Source of the DNA: Billgrantia tianxiuensis
Lineage (GTDB): Bacteria; Pseudomonadota; Gammaproteobacteria; Pseudomonadales; Halomonadaceae
Assembly (NCBI RefSeq): GCF_009834345.1
Contig: NZ_CP035042.1
Location: forward strand, 2,046,001-2,110,000
DNA length: 64,000 nucleotides
Direction: 5' to 3'
The first letter of the stretch is position 1, and the number at the start of each line of letters is the position of its first letter. Below are positions 46,645 to 55,881 of the stretch, one piece after another. The position numbers and the translations under genes were made by a program. The notes beneath the pieces are model-generated. The model was not told the DNA's origin, searched no databases, and worked only from the letters and a program-made list of their open reading frames with translations.

Positions 46645-47720
46645 GGGGCGTCATCCGTGCCGGGATCGTCGAAGGGCCTCACAGGCAGGAGAATCTGCGT
46701 CAACTGCACGCCGAGCCGTCCCTCCACGTCCACCAGTTCGCCCCGCGCGATGGGGCGTTGGCGATGGTAGAGGGTGGCGTGGCCCGGCGCCTCTCCGGCG
46801 GCGACCAGGACGCTGCCCTCCTCGAGTTGCGCCAGCTCCGCGAGGCTCAGGGAGATCTCGCCGGCTTGCAGGGAGAGGGTGAGCCGGGTATGCGGGGAGG
46901 CCGTTTCCGTATCGGCGTGCGCGAGGCCGGTGTCCATATCGTAATCGTCGTGCATCAGGGGATCGTCTTCAGCCGTGGTGTGCAGATGAGTGACCCGGTA
47001 AGCGTTCCGGGTTCCGTCATCCTGGTAATGAAGCTGCAAGCGGGCGCCGGCCAGTTGCGCGATACCCTCGCCGGCGACGGAAAACAGCGGCTGGGTGGCG
47101 ATGAGCACGTCGCCGAGACCGAGCTGCATGACCTCGTCCCGCGCGAGCTGAAGCCAGCCCAGGCGCAGTGGCGTCCTGATCGTCAGCCTGTCGGTATCGA
47201 GATACGAGACAACCCGCCATGGTGCCCGGCCGAGCAGACGCTCGAGAGTGGCGTCCGCCAGGGCCAGTGGCAGGTGGCCGCCGTGCTCGCCGAAGCGCCA
47301 GGCGAGGCGATAGGGCCGCAGGCCCGCGTGCGCCTCGTCCCGGGGCGGCGCGAGGGGCCGGAGATGGCCGAACAGCCGGCGGAAGCCCGGGAGCAGGTGC
47401 TGGTCGTAGAGGGCCGCGTACCAGGCCTGTTCGTCGCCATCGGCTGACGCCGTCACGAAGGGGACGTCGGAGAGCTGGTTGAGCAGGGCTTCCGCGTCGG
47501 AGGCGTCGAGGGCGATCATGCCCGCCGCCGTGTCGAGTGCGAGCCAGTCGCCGCTTGGCTTCTGCTCTTGCTTGGGGGCTCGGTGCAGGGCCAGGTAGCC
47601 CACGCTGTACTCTTTGCCGGTGCAGTGGAACACCTTGCCGCGCCCGAGCCGCCGGGAGGCCAGCGCCTCGTCGGCGCCGACGCGGCGCAGCCGCCGTAGA
47701 TAGCTAGTCGTCACGCTCAT
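46641..47720 (-). CDS. hrcQ: Type III cytoplasmic ring protein HrcQ/SctQ
   Basis: The 359-residue sorting-platform protein ends with a SPOA-type domain ([29 protein letters not shown] and [19 protein letters not shown]), as in SctQ/FliN proteins. An upstream SPOA-like domain lies around [25 protein letters not shown]. The start is ATG 47720 ([13 protein letters not shown]). The raw frame runs on upstream into hrpP without a stop, but that continuity is produced by the hrpP frameshift and is not a real fusion. P. syringae splits this gene into hrcQA and hrcQB; here it is one gene, as in Erwinia. Confidence 0.88.
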   Translation of the reverse strand: MSVTTSYLRRLRRVGADEALASRRLGRGKVFHCTGKEYSVGYLALHRAPKQEQKPSGDWLALDTAAGMIALDASDAEALLNQLSDVPFVTASADGDEQAWYAALYDQHLLPGFRRLFGHLRPLAPPRDEAHAGLRPYRLAWRFGEHGGHLPLALADATLERLLGRAPWRVVSYLDTDRLTIRTPLRLGWLQLARDEVMQLGLGDVLIATQPLFSVAGEGIAQLAGARLQLHYQDDGTRNAYRVTHLHTTAEDDPLMHDDYDMDTGLAHADTETASPHTRLTLSLQAGEISLSLAELAQLEEGSVLVAAGEAPGHATLYHRQRPIARGELVDVEGRLGVQLTQILLPVRPFDDPGTDDAP

Positions 47721-48236
47721 CCTCCCCGCGCAGGTGCAGGCCCAGTACCACCGGGCGGCCCAGGCGCTGGCCAAGGCGATCGGCAAGATGAGCGTGCTGG
47801 CGGCGTGCATGGGCCCGGGCGGGGCTTGCAGAAAGGTGAGGTCGATATGCCACTCATCCCGGTGCAGGCCAGCGCTCAATTGAACCTCGCCGAGCCGGGG
47901 GAGCAGCAGAGTGCACTCGATGGCTCGACCGCACGCCCCGAGCCGCTCGCCTACCTGCTCCTCCAACCGCTCAAGCGGTGGTGTATCGCTCTGTTGATAC
48001 AGGAAAGCGCTGGGCTTGGCGGTGGAGGGGCGAGTCTCGCCATGGGCCGTCGTCGGGGCATGGCACTCCACCGGCATGGTGGGCATGAGCAGGCTGTCGA
48101 ACAGCGCCACGTCCGCGCTGACGATGCCGTCCGTAGCACTCTTTCGCGGGAATGCTTCCCTCGCGGGCTCGCCACCTCCGGGGCTGGTGTGAGCGGTTGC
48201 GGTCTGCGCTTCCGCGCTGGACAGGGAACGGTTCAC
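47704..48236 (-). CDS. hrpP: Type III needle-length/specificity protein HrpP/SctP (one-base frameshift)
   Basis: About 177 residues after repair. The N-terminal half is Ser/Thr/Pro/Ala-rich and probably disordered, as in SctP rulers; the C-terminal half (LERLEEQVGERLGACGRAIECTLLLPRLGEVQLSAGLHRDEWHIDL) is the T3S4 specificity-switch domain. One base is missing around 47,780-47,784; the repaired end reads DRLGQRLGRPVVLGLHLRG with a stop at 47,704, overlapping hrcQ by 17 bases. The start is GTG 48236, overlapping the hrpO stop (GTGA). Confidence 0.82.
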
Positions 48237-48700
48237 GCTTCCTCCTCGAGCCGTTGCATGAGCAGGCTCAGGCGCTCGCTGTCGCGCTGCTGCTGCTCCA
48301 CGTCACGCTTCGCTTCCACCACGTGCCGCTCCTGCTCCTCCAGCGCCTGCTTGAGCCGGTTCAGATCGTGCTCGAGGGTGGCAATGGCATGCCTGAGCCG
48401 CTGCTCTTCCTCCATCCACGCCTTGAGCGATGCGTGATCGATGCTGCGCGATTGATGATCGTCGGCCAGTTCGCCGCGGCGCTGCTGGTTGAGTTGCCGG
48501 CGCTGCTCGCACTCGGTCTCCCGGTCGCGGAGCTTTTCCTGCAGCTCGGCCAGCGTCTGGCGCGCCCGGCGCCAACGGCGCTCGGCCATCAGTTGGCGAT
48601 GGGCGCGGATCGGAACGAGCTGTGCCAGGCTGGATCTGAGTCGCTGCGACTCGGCATCGGAGGAGCACGGTTCGTCGAACGGGTGGTTACGCTGGCGCAT
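48233..48700 (-). CDS. hrpO: Type III stalk protein HrpO/SctO
   Basis: The 155-residue protein is almost all charged alpha-helix in a long coiled-coil hairpin (for example RARQTLAELQEKLRDRETECEQRRQLNQQRR), typical for SctO, the central stalk of the export ATPase. It is identified by this pattern and by its place after hrcN. ATG 48700 is preferred; a GTG lies at 48706. It overlaps the hrcN 3' end by 14 bases. Confidence 0.85.
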   Translation of the reverse strand: MRQRNHPFDEPCSSDAESQRLRSSLAQLVPIRAHRQLMAERRWRRARQTLAELQEKLRDRETECEQRRQLNQQRRGELADDHQSRSIDHASLKAWMEEEQRLRHAIATLEHDLNRLKQALEEQERHVVEAKRDVEQQQRDSERLSLLMQRLEEEA

Positions 48701-50039
48701 GGGCACTCAACTGGTCGAGCCATTGCTGGGAGTGTTCGTAGGGGGTCGGGTCGCGCATCTCCTGGCGCAGGAAGCGGTTGATCTCCTCCTGGAGGGTCAC
48801 GGCAGTGTCGGTCAGGGGATCGTGACCCTGTTCGTACTCGCCCAGGCGAATCAGCATTTCCACCTCCTGATAGGCCGCCAGCAAGTGGCGCAGCTGGCCG
48901 GCGGCCCGCAGTTGGTCCCGTGTGGCGACATTGGCCATGGTGCGGCTGATGCTGCCGAGCACGTCGATGGCGGGGTAGTGGTTCTTCTCCGCCAGCTTGC
49001 GCGACAGGATGATGTGGCCGTCGAGCAGGGAGCGCACCTCGTCGGCGACCGGATCACCGGCGATCACGTCGCCCTCGATCAGCACGGTGTAAAGCGCGGT
49101 GATGGAGCCCGCGCCCTCCATGTTGCCCGCTCGCTCGACCAGGCGCGGCAGCATGGTGTAGACCGAGGGCGGGAAGCCGCCGCGCCCGGGCGGCTCGCCC
49201 GCCGCCAGGCCGATCTCGCGCTGCGCGCGGGCGAAGCGGGTCAGCGAGTCGATGAGCAGCAACACCCGCTTGCCCTGGGCGCGAAAGCCCTCGGCGATGG
49301 CGGTGGCGGTCGAGGCGGCGCGGGCGCGCTCCATGCTGGTCCTGTCGGAGGTAGCGCAGACCAGCACGGAGCGTTCGCGCAGCGCCTCGTCCAGTTCGTG
49401 ATCGAGGAATTCCCGCAGCTCCCGGCCGCGCTCGCCGATCAGGCCGAACACGATGACATCGCAGGGCATGTTGCGCGCCAGCTCCGCCAGCAGGGTGGTC
49501 TTGCCACAGCCGGCACCGGCGAAGAGGCCAAGACGCTGGCCTTCGCCGATGGTCAGCATGGCATCGATGGCGCGCACGCCGCTGGGCATGGGCTGGCTGA
49601 TGCGGGGGCGCTGGGTGGGATCCAGGGCATCGGCAATGACCGGAAAGGTTTGCCCGCTGCGCGCCAGGGTGAAGGCTTCGCCTGGCCCTTGCAGGCCGCG
49701 GCCGAAACCGTCCAGCACACAGCCCAGCAGCCCTTCGCCGATATGAATGCGATGCTCCTGGAAGTATGGCGTGATGGTTGCACCCGCCTCGATGCCATCG
49801 AGCGCACCCAGCGCCGACAGCAGGGTGGAGCGGGCGCTGAAGCCGACCACTTCCGCCAGCACCGGCTTGCCCCGCTGGCCTTCGATGGCGCAGAGATCGC
49901 CGATGCGGGCGAACGGCAGCCGGCCCTCCACCAGGATGCCGTTGACCTGGGTGACTCGGCCTTCGATGGCAACGGGGCGGAAGGCCGCCAGGCGTGCCAG
50001 GTGCCGGTCCCGCCAGCGTGCCAGGGCAGCGGCACCCAC
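48687..50039 (-). CDS. hrcN: Type III secretion ATPase HrcN/SctN
   Basis: The 450-residue ATPase is intact. Walker A is GLFAGAGCGKTTLLAELAR, Walker B lies in KRVLLLIDSLTRFARAQREIGLAAGEPPGRGGFPPSVY, and the F1-like signature IGERGREL is also present. It separates effectors from chaperones and energises export at the cytoplasmic face. It starts at GTG 50039, overlapping the hrpQ stop (TAGTG). Confidence 0.97.
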   Translation of the reverse strand: MGAAALARWRDRHLARLAAFRPVAIEGRVTQVNGILVEGRLPFARIGDLCAIEGQRGKPVLAEVVGFSARSTLLSALGALDGIEAGATITPYFQEHRIHIGEGLLGCVLDGFGRGLQGPGEAFTLARSGQTFPVIADALDPTQRPRISQPMPSGVRAIDAMLTIGEGQRLGLFAGAGCGKTTLLAELARNMPCDVIVFGLIGERGRELREFLDHELDEALRERSVLVCATSDRTSMERARAASTATAIAEGFRAQGKRVLLLIDSLTRFARAQREIGLAAGEPPGRGGFPPSVYTMLPRLVERAGNMEGAGSITALYTVLIEGDVIAGDPVADEVRSLLDGHIILSRKLAEKNHYPAIDVLGSISRTMANVATRDQLRAAGQLRHLLAAYQEVEMLIRLGEYEQGHDPLTDTAVTLQEEINRFLRQEMRDPTPYEHSQQWLDQLSAHAPA

Positions 50040-50937
50040 TACCAGGCGACCTCGTAATCCTGGTGGCCCTTGAACACCACCTTGTGATCGTCGATGGCCA
50101 CCAGGCGCAGGCCGTCCAGCTCGTCGCCGACGAACAGGCGTTGGCCGTCCTGGGTGATGACGCTGCCCATGGGACCCGAGGTGATTTGCGCGATCTCGAA
50201 GGGCAGCGTTCGGGACAGGGCGGAGATTTGATTGTCGACCGGCAAGGAGGTGCTGAAGCGCTGCTGGAAGCGTGTGAGCATCCGCTCTACCAGTTCCTGT
50301 TCCTGGCGCAGCAGGGCGCCTTCGAGCACGATACGCTGGTCCTGGACCTCGACCCGGACTCTATCGTCCAGCTCGCGATCGGCCAGCATCCTGCGCAGCT
50401 GTCGTTCGACGGCATCGGCGGTGGCCAGGACCAGCTTGCCTTCCGCGACCTGGGGAACCGGCGCGGGCTCCACTGTCGGTTGGGGAGACAAAGTGGCCCA
50501 GGTGCTGGTGGCAACGATGGCGGCGGCGCTGAGAAAACCGAGGAAGAAGGGCAGTGCGGAGCGCTTCGGCGCCGATGGTGCACTGGTGGTAGGCGATGGT
50601 GCCGGCGGCTCGGCCCTGGCTTCTTCTTCGTCGTCGCTGGCCAGGGCGTCGCGGCATCGACGACGGTCAGCCAGATGCCGTTGAGGGCGAAGGCCGTGTT
50701 GGGGCCTAGGGCGGCCAAGGCATCGCTGCGGTGGCCCTCGGCGTCGGTGATCTTGCCCTGGATGCCGGTGAGCGCCCAACCGTCCTGTCGCCACTCGAGG
50801 CGGCAGTGGTGTGGCTTGATGCCCGGGTCGAACAGTACGAGGTCGGCGTTCTCATCGGCACCGATCGACCACTGTTCGCCGATCAGTGGCAGGGCGGCGC
50901 CGCGATGCAGGCCGGTCAGCACGCGTAATTCGTACAT
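50039..50937 (-). CDS. hrpQ: Type III inner-membrane ring protein HrpQ/SctD (one-base frameshift)
   Basis: About 299 residues after repair. A cytoplasmic FHA domain (MYELRVLTGLHRGAALPLIG, WSIGADENADLVL, KPHHCRLEW) is followed by an acidic/Ala-Pro linker, one membrane helix (ALPFFLGFLSAAAIVATSTWA) and a periplasmic ring-building part with BON-like repeats (VERQLRRMLADRELDDRVRVEV). The break is at the GGG 50,644-50,646; one more base restores VVDAATPLASDDEEEARAEPP. It lies 94 bases after hrcV. Confidence 0.88.
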
Positions 50938-51031
50938 GGTGTGGAGCCCTTGGTGATGATGGAGTGCTTTCCAGAGTGTTTGCGTCAACCGCTGAGTGGC
51001 TGTGCCGGCTGGAGCAGTTCCCGCTTTCATG

Positions 51032-53115
51032 TCATGTCAGCGAAATACGCCCCAGCACGTTGATTTGCGAGGTGCTCTGCAATTCGGAGAAGGACAGCAC
51101 CGGCACATGGTTGAACTCGTCCTGCAGGAGGTTGCGCAGGATGCGGCGCAGATCCTGGGCGACCAGCAGGATCGGCTTGGGGGTGGCCAGCACGGGGAAG
51201 GCCTCGCGCAGCTGCTGCACCAGCAGGTGGCTGGCTTCCTGGGACAGCGCGAAGAAGGACTCGGTCTGGGTCTGGCGCAGGGAGTCGCGTAGCAACTCTT
51301 CGGCTTCCGGCGTCAGCAGCCATACGTGCAGGCCGGAAGGGGTGCCGTACTCGTGGCATATCTGCGCCTTGAGACTGATGCGGATGTAGTCGGTCAGGGC
51401 GCCGACATCCCGTTCGTACTGGCCATGCTCGATCAGGGCCTCGGCGATGGGGCGGATGGCGCGCAGCGGAATGCTCTCGGCGGCCAGGCGTTGGAGTACG
51501 GCGGCGAATCGCGGGGTTGGCACCACCCGCTGCAGCTCCTGGGCCAGTTCGGGCTGCTCCATCTCGATCCAGCCGAGGATCGCCTTGGCCTCCTGCAGGC
51601 CGATGAATTGGGGGCCGGTGGCGAAGAACAGGCGTTGCAGGCGTTCGATCACCAGGTCCACGGCGGCGACCGGGGCCATCTCCTCCTCCCGGGCGAGGGG
51701 TGGTCGGCGGGAAACCAGACCCAGCGCTCCTCGTCGCGCTCCGGGGTGCCCGGCTGCCCCTGCGCGGCTTGCTCGTCGGTGAGCCGGCCGCGTTCGATGG
51801 CCACCCGGTTTGGTGCATAGGTCGCCTTCAGAGCCGGTACCTCATAGACGCAGAAGCGGAATTCATCCTCGGCCAGTGCATCGCTGTAGTCGATGTGGAA
51901 CGAGGGCAGGGTAACGCCGTACTGGTCGACGATGCGGTTGCGACAGCGCCTCGCCAGGCGAATCAGTTCGACGGTCACCGGGTCGTCGGGGGTGCTGCGA
52001 CAGGGCGGGAACTGCAACAGGTAGGCCCGCGCCGGATTGAAGCGGCGGATATCCTCGTCTCCATTGAGCTCCGGCGGAATATCGGAGGGGCGCCGGCTGG
52101 CCTCCTGGAGTTGCCGGAGCTTGTGCGCCTTGAACAACTGGAACAGGCCACTGGCCAGCGACAGGCTGGCGAGGACCAGGAAAATCGCAGTCGGCATGCC
52201 GGGCAGCAGGGCGAAGCCCACCATGCCCAGGGAGGCGATGATCCAGGCCTTGGGCTGGCTGGTGATCTGCTCCGCCATCTCGCGGCCGATGTTGGCGTCC
52301 AGGGCCTGATTGTCCGGCGCCACGCGGGTGATGATCATGCCGGCGGTCAGCGAAATGAGCAGCGCGGGAATCTGGGCGATCAGTCCATCGCCGATGGTCA
52401 GCACCGAGAACAGGTACATCGACTCCGAGGCGCTCATGTCATGCTGCAGGGTACCCACGGCGAAGCCACCGATCAGGTTGATGGAGACGATCACCAGGCC
52501 GGCGATGGCGTCGCCCTTGACGAACTTCATGGCGCCGTCCATGGCGCCGAACAGTTGGCTCTCCTTGCCCAACTGCTCGCGGCGGCGGCGCGCTTCGCGG
52601 GCGTCGATCAACTCGGCGCGCAGGTCGCTGTCGATGGACATCTGCTTGCCGGGCATGGCGTCCAGGGTGAAGCGTGCCGCCACCTCGGCCACGCGCTCCG
52701 AGCCCTTGGTGATCACCAGGAAGTTCACCACCGTCAGGATCAGGAAAATCACCAGGCCCACGGCCAGGTTGCCGCCGACGACGAAGTTGCCGAAGGCCTC
52801 GACGATGTTGCCGGCGTCCTGCTCCAGCAGGATCAGGCGGGTGGTGGAGATGGACAGCGCCAGGCGGAACATGGTGGTCAGCAGCAGCACCGCCGGAAAG
52901 GAGGAGAAGGCCAGGGGGCCGGGCAGGTACATGGCCAGGGCGATCAGCAATGACGAAAGGCTGATGTTGATGGCGATCAGCACATCCACCAATCCCGTCG
53001 GGAGTGGGATGATCATCATGAACACGATGGCGATGACGAAGACTGCGCCCACCACCTCGGAGCGCTTCATGGCGCTGATGGCGATACGGTTCAGCACGAG
53101 AAACAGCTGGTGCAT
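51032..53115 (-). CDS. hrcV: Type III export gate protein HrcV/SctV (one-base frameshift)
   Basis: About 694 residues after repair, the normal HrcV size. The N-terminal half has eight helices and FHIPEP-family sequence (LIAINISLSSLLIALAMYL, TTMFRLALSISTTRLILL, DAMPGKQMSIDSDLRAELID, GDAIAGLVIVSINLIGGFAVG). The C-terminal cytosolic domain forms the nonameric chaperone-docking ring. The break is at the GGGG 51,697-51,700; one more base restores FPADHPLAREEEMAPVAAVDLVIERL. Its ATG overlaps the hrpJ stop region (53,115). Confidence 0.95.
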
Positions 53116-54230
53116 CAGGAGGTCCGCTCAGTGGCCGTGCCGGCCGGGGTGGTCATTTGTTGCCGCTCGTACTGGGCAAACTCCGTCATGACGCGCAGCA
53201 GGAGATTGAGAGTGCTCTGGCGGGACTTGCCATCCTTCCAGATGGGTAGGGGCAGCTGCTGCATCAAGGGGTAGATCGCATTGAGGAACCATGACTGGTC
53301 CAGGGCGTCGTCGCCGACGGCGTCCTCGCCGAGGGTCTTGATCTCCCGCGGGTAGATGGTGGCTTGGGTGAAGTCCAGCAGACGGCGGGTCAGGCGCGGG
53401 GCGGACATCCGAGGCGCCAGGCGGCGCGCAGCAAGCCTTTCCAGCAGCTCGCGGCTGCCATTGAGGATGTTGATGAGCTGCTGGCTGGCGGTCAGGTCGC
53501 GCAACAGGGCGCGCAACTGCCCGGCGGGTAGCGAGGGGAAGGCCGATGACAGGTCATCGGAGATGGCGCGCATCAAGGTATGGATGCCCTGGCCGAAGCG
53601 CTGCTCGTCGAATTGACTCAACAGGCCATCGAAGAGCGTGGCCAATGAGGCCTGGCCGACGATGCTGCGATAGTAGAGCCTGCGCATGTGCTGCAACTGC
53701 TGCGGATCCCGGCTGAACAGCGCCAACGCTTCCGCGGTGTTGATGCCTGCCTGCACCTCGGCGCCATGTTCGTCGTGCAGCTCCTGCATCGCTTGCTGCA
53801 GGTGGCTTGTTACGCCATCGCTGCCCTGGCCCCGCGCCCGTTGCAGTGCATGCTGCGCGAGCACCTCCGCCTTGGCCGGATCGCCATCGGCCAGTTCCAG
53901 CAGCTGCCCCAGCGACACCTGTTGCTGGCCCATGGCCAGCAGCCGTCGAACTTCCCTGTCCAGCCGGTCGTCGTCGCCGTTCAGCAGGGTGTAGAGGGCC
54001 TGCAATTTCTCGACGCGCAGCAGCGTGCGGGGCCGCACGGACCGTTCCTCCAGGGATTTGCTCCGCCGTTCCACGCTCTCGCTGAACTTCGTGGCGATCT
54101 CCTCCGCGGCATCGGCCAGGTCGTCCGCCGGCGAGGGGGCCTTGGTGGCGCTGGCCGGGCCGGCTTGGGACGGCGCCGGGGTGCGGAAGGCATCCGGTTT
54201 CGTGACTTCGATCTTGGGTGTGACGTGCAT
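53115..54230 (-). CDS. hrpJ: Type III gatekeeper HrpJ/SctW
   Basis: The 371-residue helical protein belongs to the HrpJ/YopN/SctW group that holds back effectors until translocators or harpins are exported. Helical repeats around KLQALYTLLNGDDDRLDREVRRLLAMGQQQVSLGQLLELADGDPAKAEVLAQHAL fit. I chose ATG 54230 (MHVTPKIEV) because the in-frame ATG at 54260 lies inside the -10 part of the hrp promoter and cannot be transcribed in full. The 54230 start gives the same length as phytopathogen HrpJ, but it has no clear ribosome site. It is the first gene of an eleven-gene operon. Confidence 0.88.
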   Translation of the reverse strand: MHVTPKIEVTKPDAFRTPAPSQAGPASATKAPSPADDLADAAEEIATKFSESVERRSKSLEERSVRPRTLLRVEKLQALYTLLNGDDDRLDREVRRLLAMGQQQVSLGQLLELADGDPAKAEVLAQHALQRARGQGSDGVTSHLQQAMQELHDEHGAEVQAGINTAEALALFSRDPQQLQHMRRLYYRSIVGQASLATLFDGLLSQFDEQRFGQGIHTLMRAISDDLSSAFPSLPAGQLRALLRDLTASQQLINILNGSRELLERLAARRLAPRMSAPRLTRRLLDFTQATIYPREIKTLGEDAVGDDALDQSWFLNAIYPLMQQLPLPIWKDGKSRQSTLNLLLRVMTEFAQYERQQMTTPAGTATERTS

Positions 54231-54259
54231 GGGCTGACGGTCGCTGAGGTGATGATTCA

Positions 54260-54287
54260 TGAGTGGCGATGAAAGAGGTAGGGTTCC
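54260..54287 (-). promoter_or_regulatory. Hrp box (HrpL sigma promoter) of the hrpJ operon
   Basis: On the minus strand: GGAACC, 15 bases, CCACTCA. This is a perfect match to the HrpL consensus GGAACC-N15/16-CCACNNA. The predicted transcript starts close to 54,253, leaving a short leader before ATG 54230. Confidence 0.88.
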
Positions 54288-54328
54288 ATCGGCATGGAAA
54301 TGAAGGCGCAACCTTACGGAGCCGGTGA

Positions 54329-54357
54329 GGAACTCTTTTACGCACTGGCGCCACCCA
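54329..54357 (+). promoter_or_regulatory. Hrp box (HrpL sigma promoter) of the effector gene
   Basis: On the plus strand: GGAACT, 16 bases, CCACCCA. It matches the consensus at all fixed positions but one (T for C, often seen in real boxes). It lies 45 bases before the effector ATG and is back-to-back with the hrpJ box, with 41 bases between them. Confidence 0.85.
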
Positions 54358-54402
54358 AGGGCGTGGGAGTTTGGTGTTGTGGCTTCGTTTAGGTGATTTC
54401 AA

Positions 54403-55086
54403 ATGAAACTTGATGGATGTCAGATGCAGCGGTTTTTTGCTTTTCAAAATGTCTCACAAAATGTAAAGCATGATGTAAAAAATGACGTTAAGAATCGAGA
54501 GGAAGAACCCATAAAGCAGTGGTCTGCGCTCCCGGTTGGAATACCACCACCCTATGGGGGATGCTTTAGTAGAAGTAAAAGAGCAAAAGATTCAGGTGAT
54601 GCGGGGACGGCTGGAAATGATAATGCGGGCTTTCGTTTGCATCATGTTCCTTATGTGTCTCAGGAGAATGAAGCAATGGGATGCTGGTATGCATGTGTGA
54701 GAATGTTGGGCCATAGTATCAGCAGTGGGCCCCGCTTAGGTCTTCCTGACCTTTATGGCCCTTCTGGACCCAATGGTCTTGAAAGAAGAGAAATTCCCCG
54801 CCTGATGGAAAATGAAAACCTGGCTGCAGTTAATCTACCTGATTCAAAAGAGTTTTCTTTGAAGGAGCTTGGCGATATTTTGTATCGGCATGGGCCGGTT
54901 ATTTTTGGTTGGAATACGCCAGGAAATAGCAGACATATGTCTGTTCTTACAGGTCTTGATAAGCCAAATGATAGAATCATTTTTCATGATCCCAAACGGG
55001 GTCCTGATCTAACTATGCCGTTGGACTATTTTAATGAACGTCTGGCTTGGGATACTCCTTTTGCGATGTTATACAGCAAGAGCTAA
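54403..55086 (+). CDS. AvrRpt2-like cysteine protease, candidate type III effector
   Basis: The 227-residue protein has a polar, likely disordered N-terminus (1-75, suited to type III export) and a papain-like C39/C70-type protease domain: Cys94 in QENEAMGCWYACVRML, His178 in NSRHMSVLTGLD and Asp196 in IIFHDP. Cys-to-His is 84 residues and His-to-Asp 18; in P. syringae AvrRpt2 (Cys122, His208, Asp226) the spacings are 86 and 18. Residues 47-56 (IPPPYGGCFS) resemble the AvrRpt2 self-cleavage site VPAFGGWFK, and a cut between Gly52 and Gly53 would lie 41 residues before the Cys. A hrp box precedes the gene, with AGGTG eight bases before the ATG. It is AT-rich in a GC-rich locus, so recently acquired. 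No chaperone gene is adjacent. Confidence 0.8.
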   Translation: MKLDGCQMQRFFAFQNVSQNVKHDVKNDVKNREEEPIKQWSALPVGIPPPYGGCFSRSKRAKDSGDAGTAGNDNAGFRLHHVPYVSQENEAMGCWYACVRMLGHSISSGPRLGLPDLYGPSGPNGLERREIPRLMENENLAAVNLPDSKEFSLKELGDILYRHGPVIFGWNTPGNSRHMSVLTGLDKPNDRIIFHDPKRGPDLTMPLDYFNERLAWDTPFAMLYSKS

Positions 55087-55245
55087 ACAGCCGCCCCGTG
55101 GGTTTTGTCGAAGGGGCTGGTAGACGTTCGATACCGATGCTGGCTCCGAACGCCCTGTGTGGCGCCCCATTAGACCGATGCTGCCCTACCCACGGTGCAA
55201 GGCAAGTAGATGAAGCTGGGCTGCATCAGCCAAGGAGCGGCGGTG

Positions 55246-55881
55246 TCACTTGATCAGGTTGTGAGCCAGGGCATAGCGCACGATCTCGGTATGGCTGCTG
55301 AAGCTCATCTTGTGCATCAGCCTGAACTTGTGGGTGCTGACGGTCTTGTTGCTGATGCTGAGTTCGTCGGCGATCTCGTTGACGCTCATGCCCCTGGCCA
55401 ACAGACAGAGGACGAGAAACTCGCGCTTGGAAAGTGTCTCGTGCCTCGGGGCGTCGATGGCTTCGTCATAGTCGAAGGCCAATTTCTCTGCCACGTCGGA
55501 TTGGATATAGCGGCCGCCTCTGGCCAGTCGCCGGATGGCGGTGATCAGGGTGTCGGCATCGCAATCCTTGCTTAGGTAGCCGCGTGCGCCGGCGCGGATG
55601 ATGCGCCTGGCGACCTGGGTCTCGTTGTGCATGCTGAGGATCAGGATCGGCAAGGCAGGATGGCGGTCGAGCAGGGTTTCGATCAACGGAATGCCACTGA
55701 GGCCGGGCATCAGAATGTCGAGAATCAGGACATCGGGGCACTGGGTTTCTAGAAGATTCAGCAGGTGGTCGCCATCGGCGGCTTCATCGCTCAACTCGAC
55801 ATCGTCATAGAGGGAAAGAAGCTGTTTGATGCCCTCGCGCACGATGGCGTGATCATCCGTAATCAGCACGCGAATTTTCAT
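55246..55881 (-). CDS. hrpY: HrpY response regulator (NarL/LuxR family)
   Basis: The 211-residue regulator has a receiver domain (VLITDDHAIVREGIKQLL, phospho-Asp in DVLILDILMPGLSG, Lys in GYLSKDCDADTL) and a C-terminal LuxR helix-turn-helix (LSKREFLVLCLLARGMSVNEIADELSISNKTVSTHKFRLMHKM). In Erwinia and Pantoea HrpY activates hrpS, which in turn activates hrpL. Its ATG overlaps the hrpX stop (ATGA). The name is assigned from the pairing and locus. Confidence 0.88.
   Translation of the reverse strand: MKIRVLITDDHAIVREGIKQLLSLYDDVELSDEAADGDHLLNLLETQCPDVLILDILMPGLSGIPLIETLLDRHPALPILILSMHNETQVARRIIRAGARGYLSKDCDADTLITAIRRLARGGRYIQSDVAEKLAFDYDEAIDAPRHETLSKREFLVLCLLARGMSVNEIADELSISNKTVSTHKFRLMHKMSFSSHTEIVRYALAHNLIK

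Noticed and set aside
46641..48236. Apparent 531-residue HrpP-HrcQ fusion protein
   Set aside because: The fusion exists only because a missing base in hrpP shifts it into the hrcQ frame; a natural hrpP stop at 47,704 and an hrcQ ATG at 47,720 are present once repaired.
54231..54311. Upstream starts of hrpJ at 54,260 and 54,311
   Set aside because: The hrp box covers 54,260-54,287, so transcription begins downstream of both codons.
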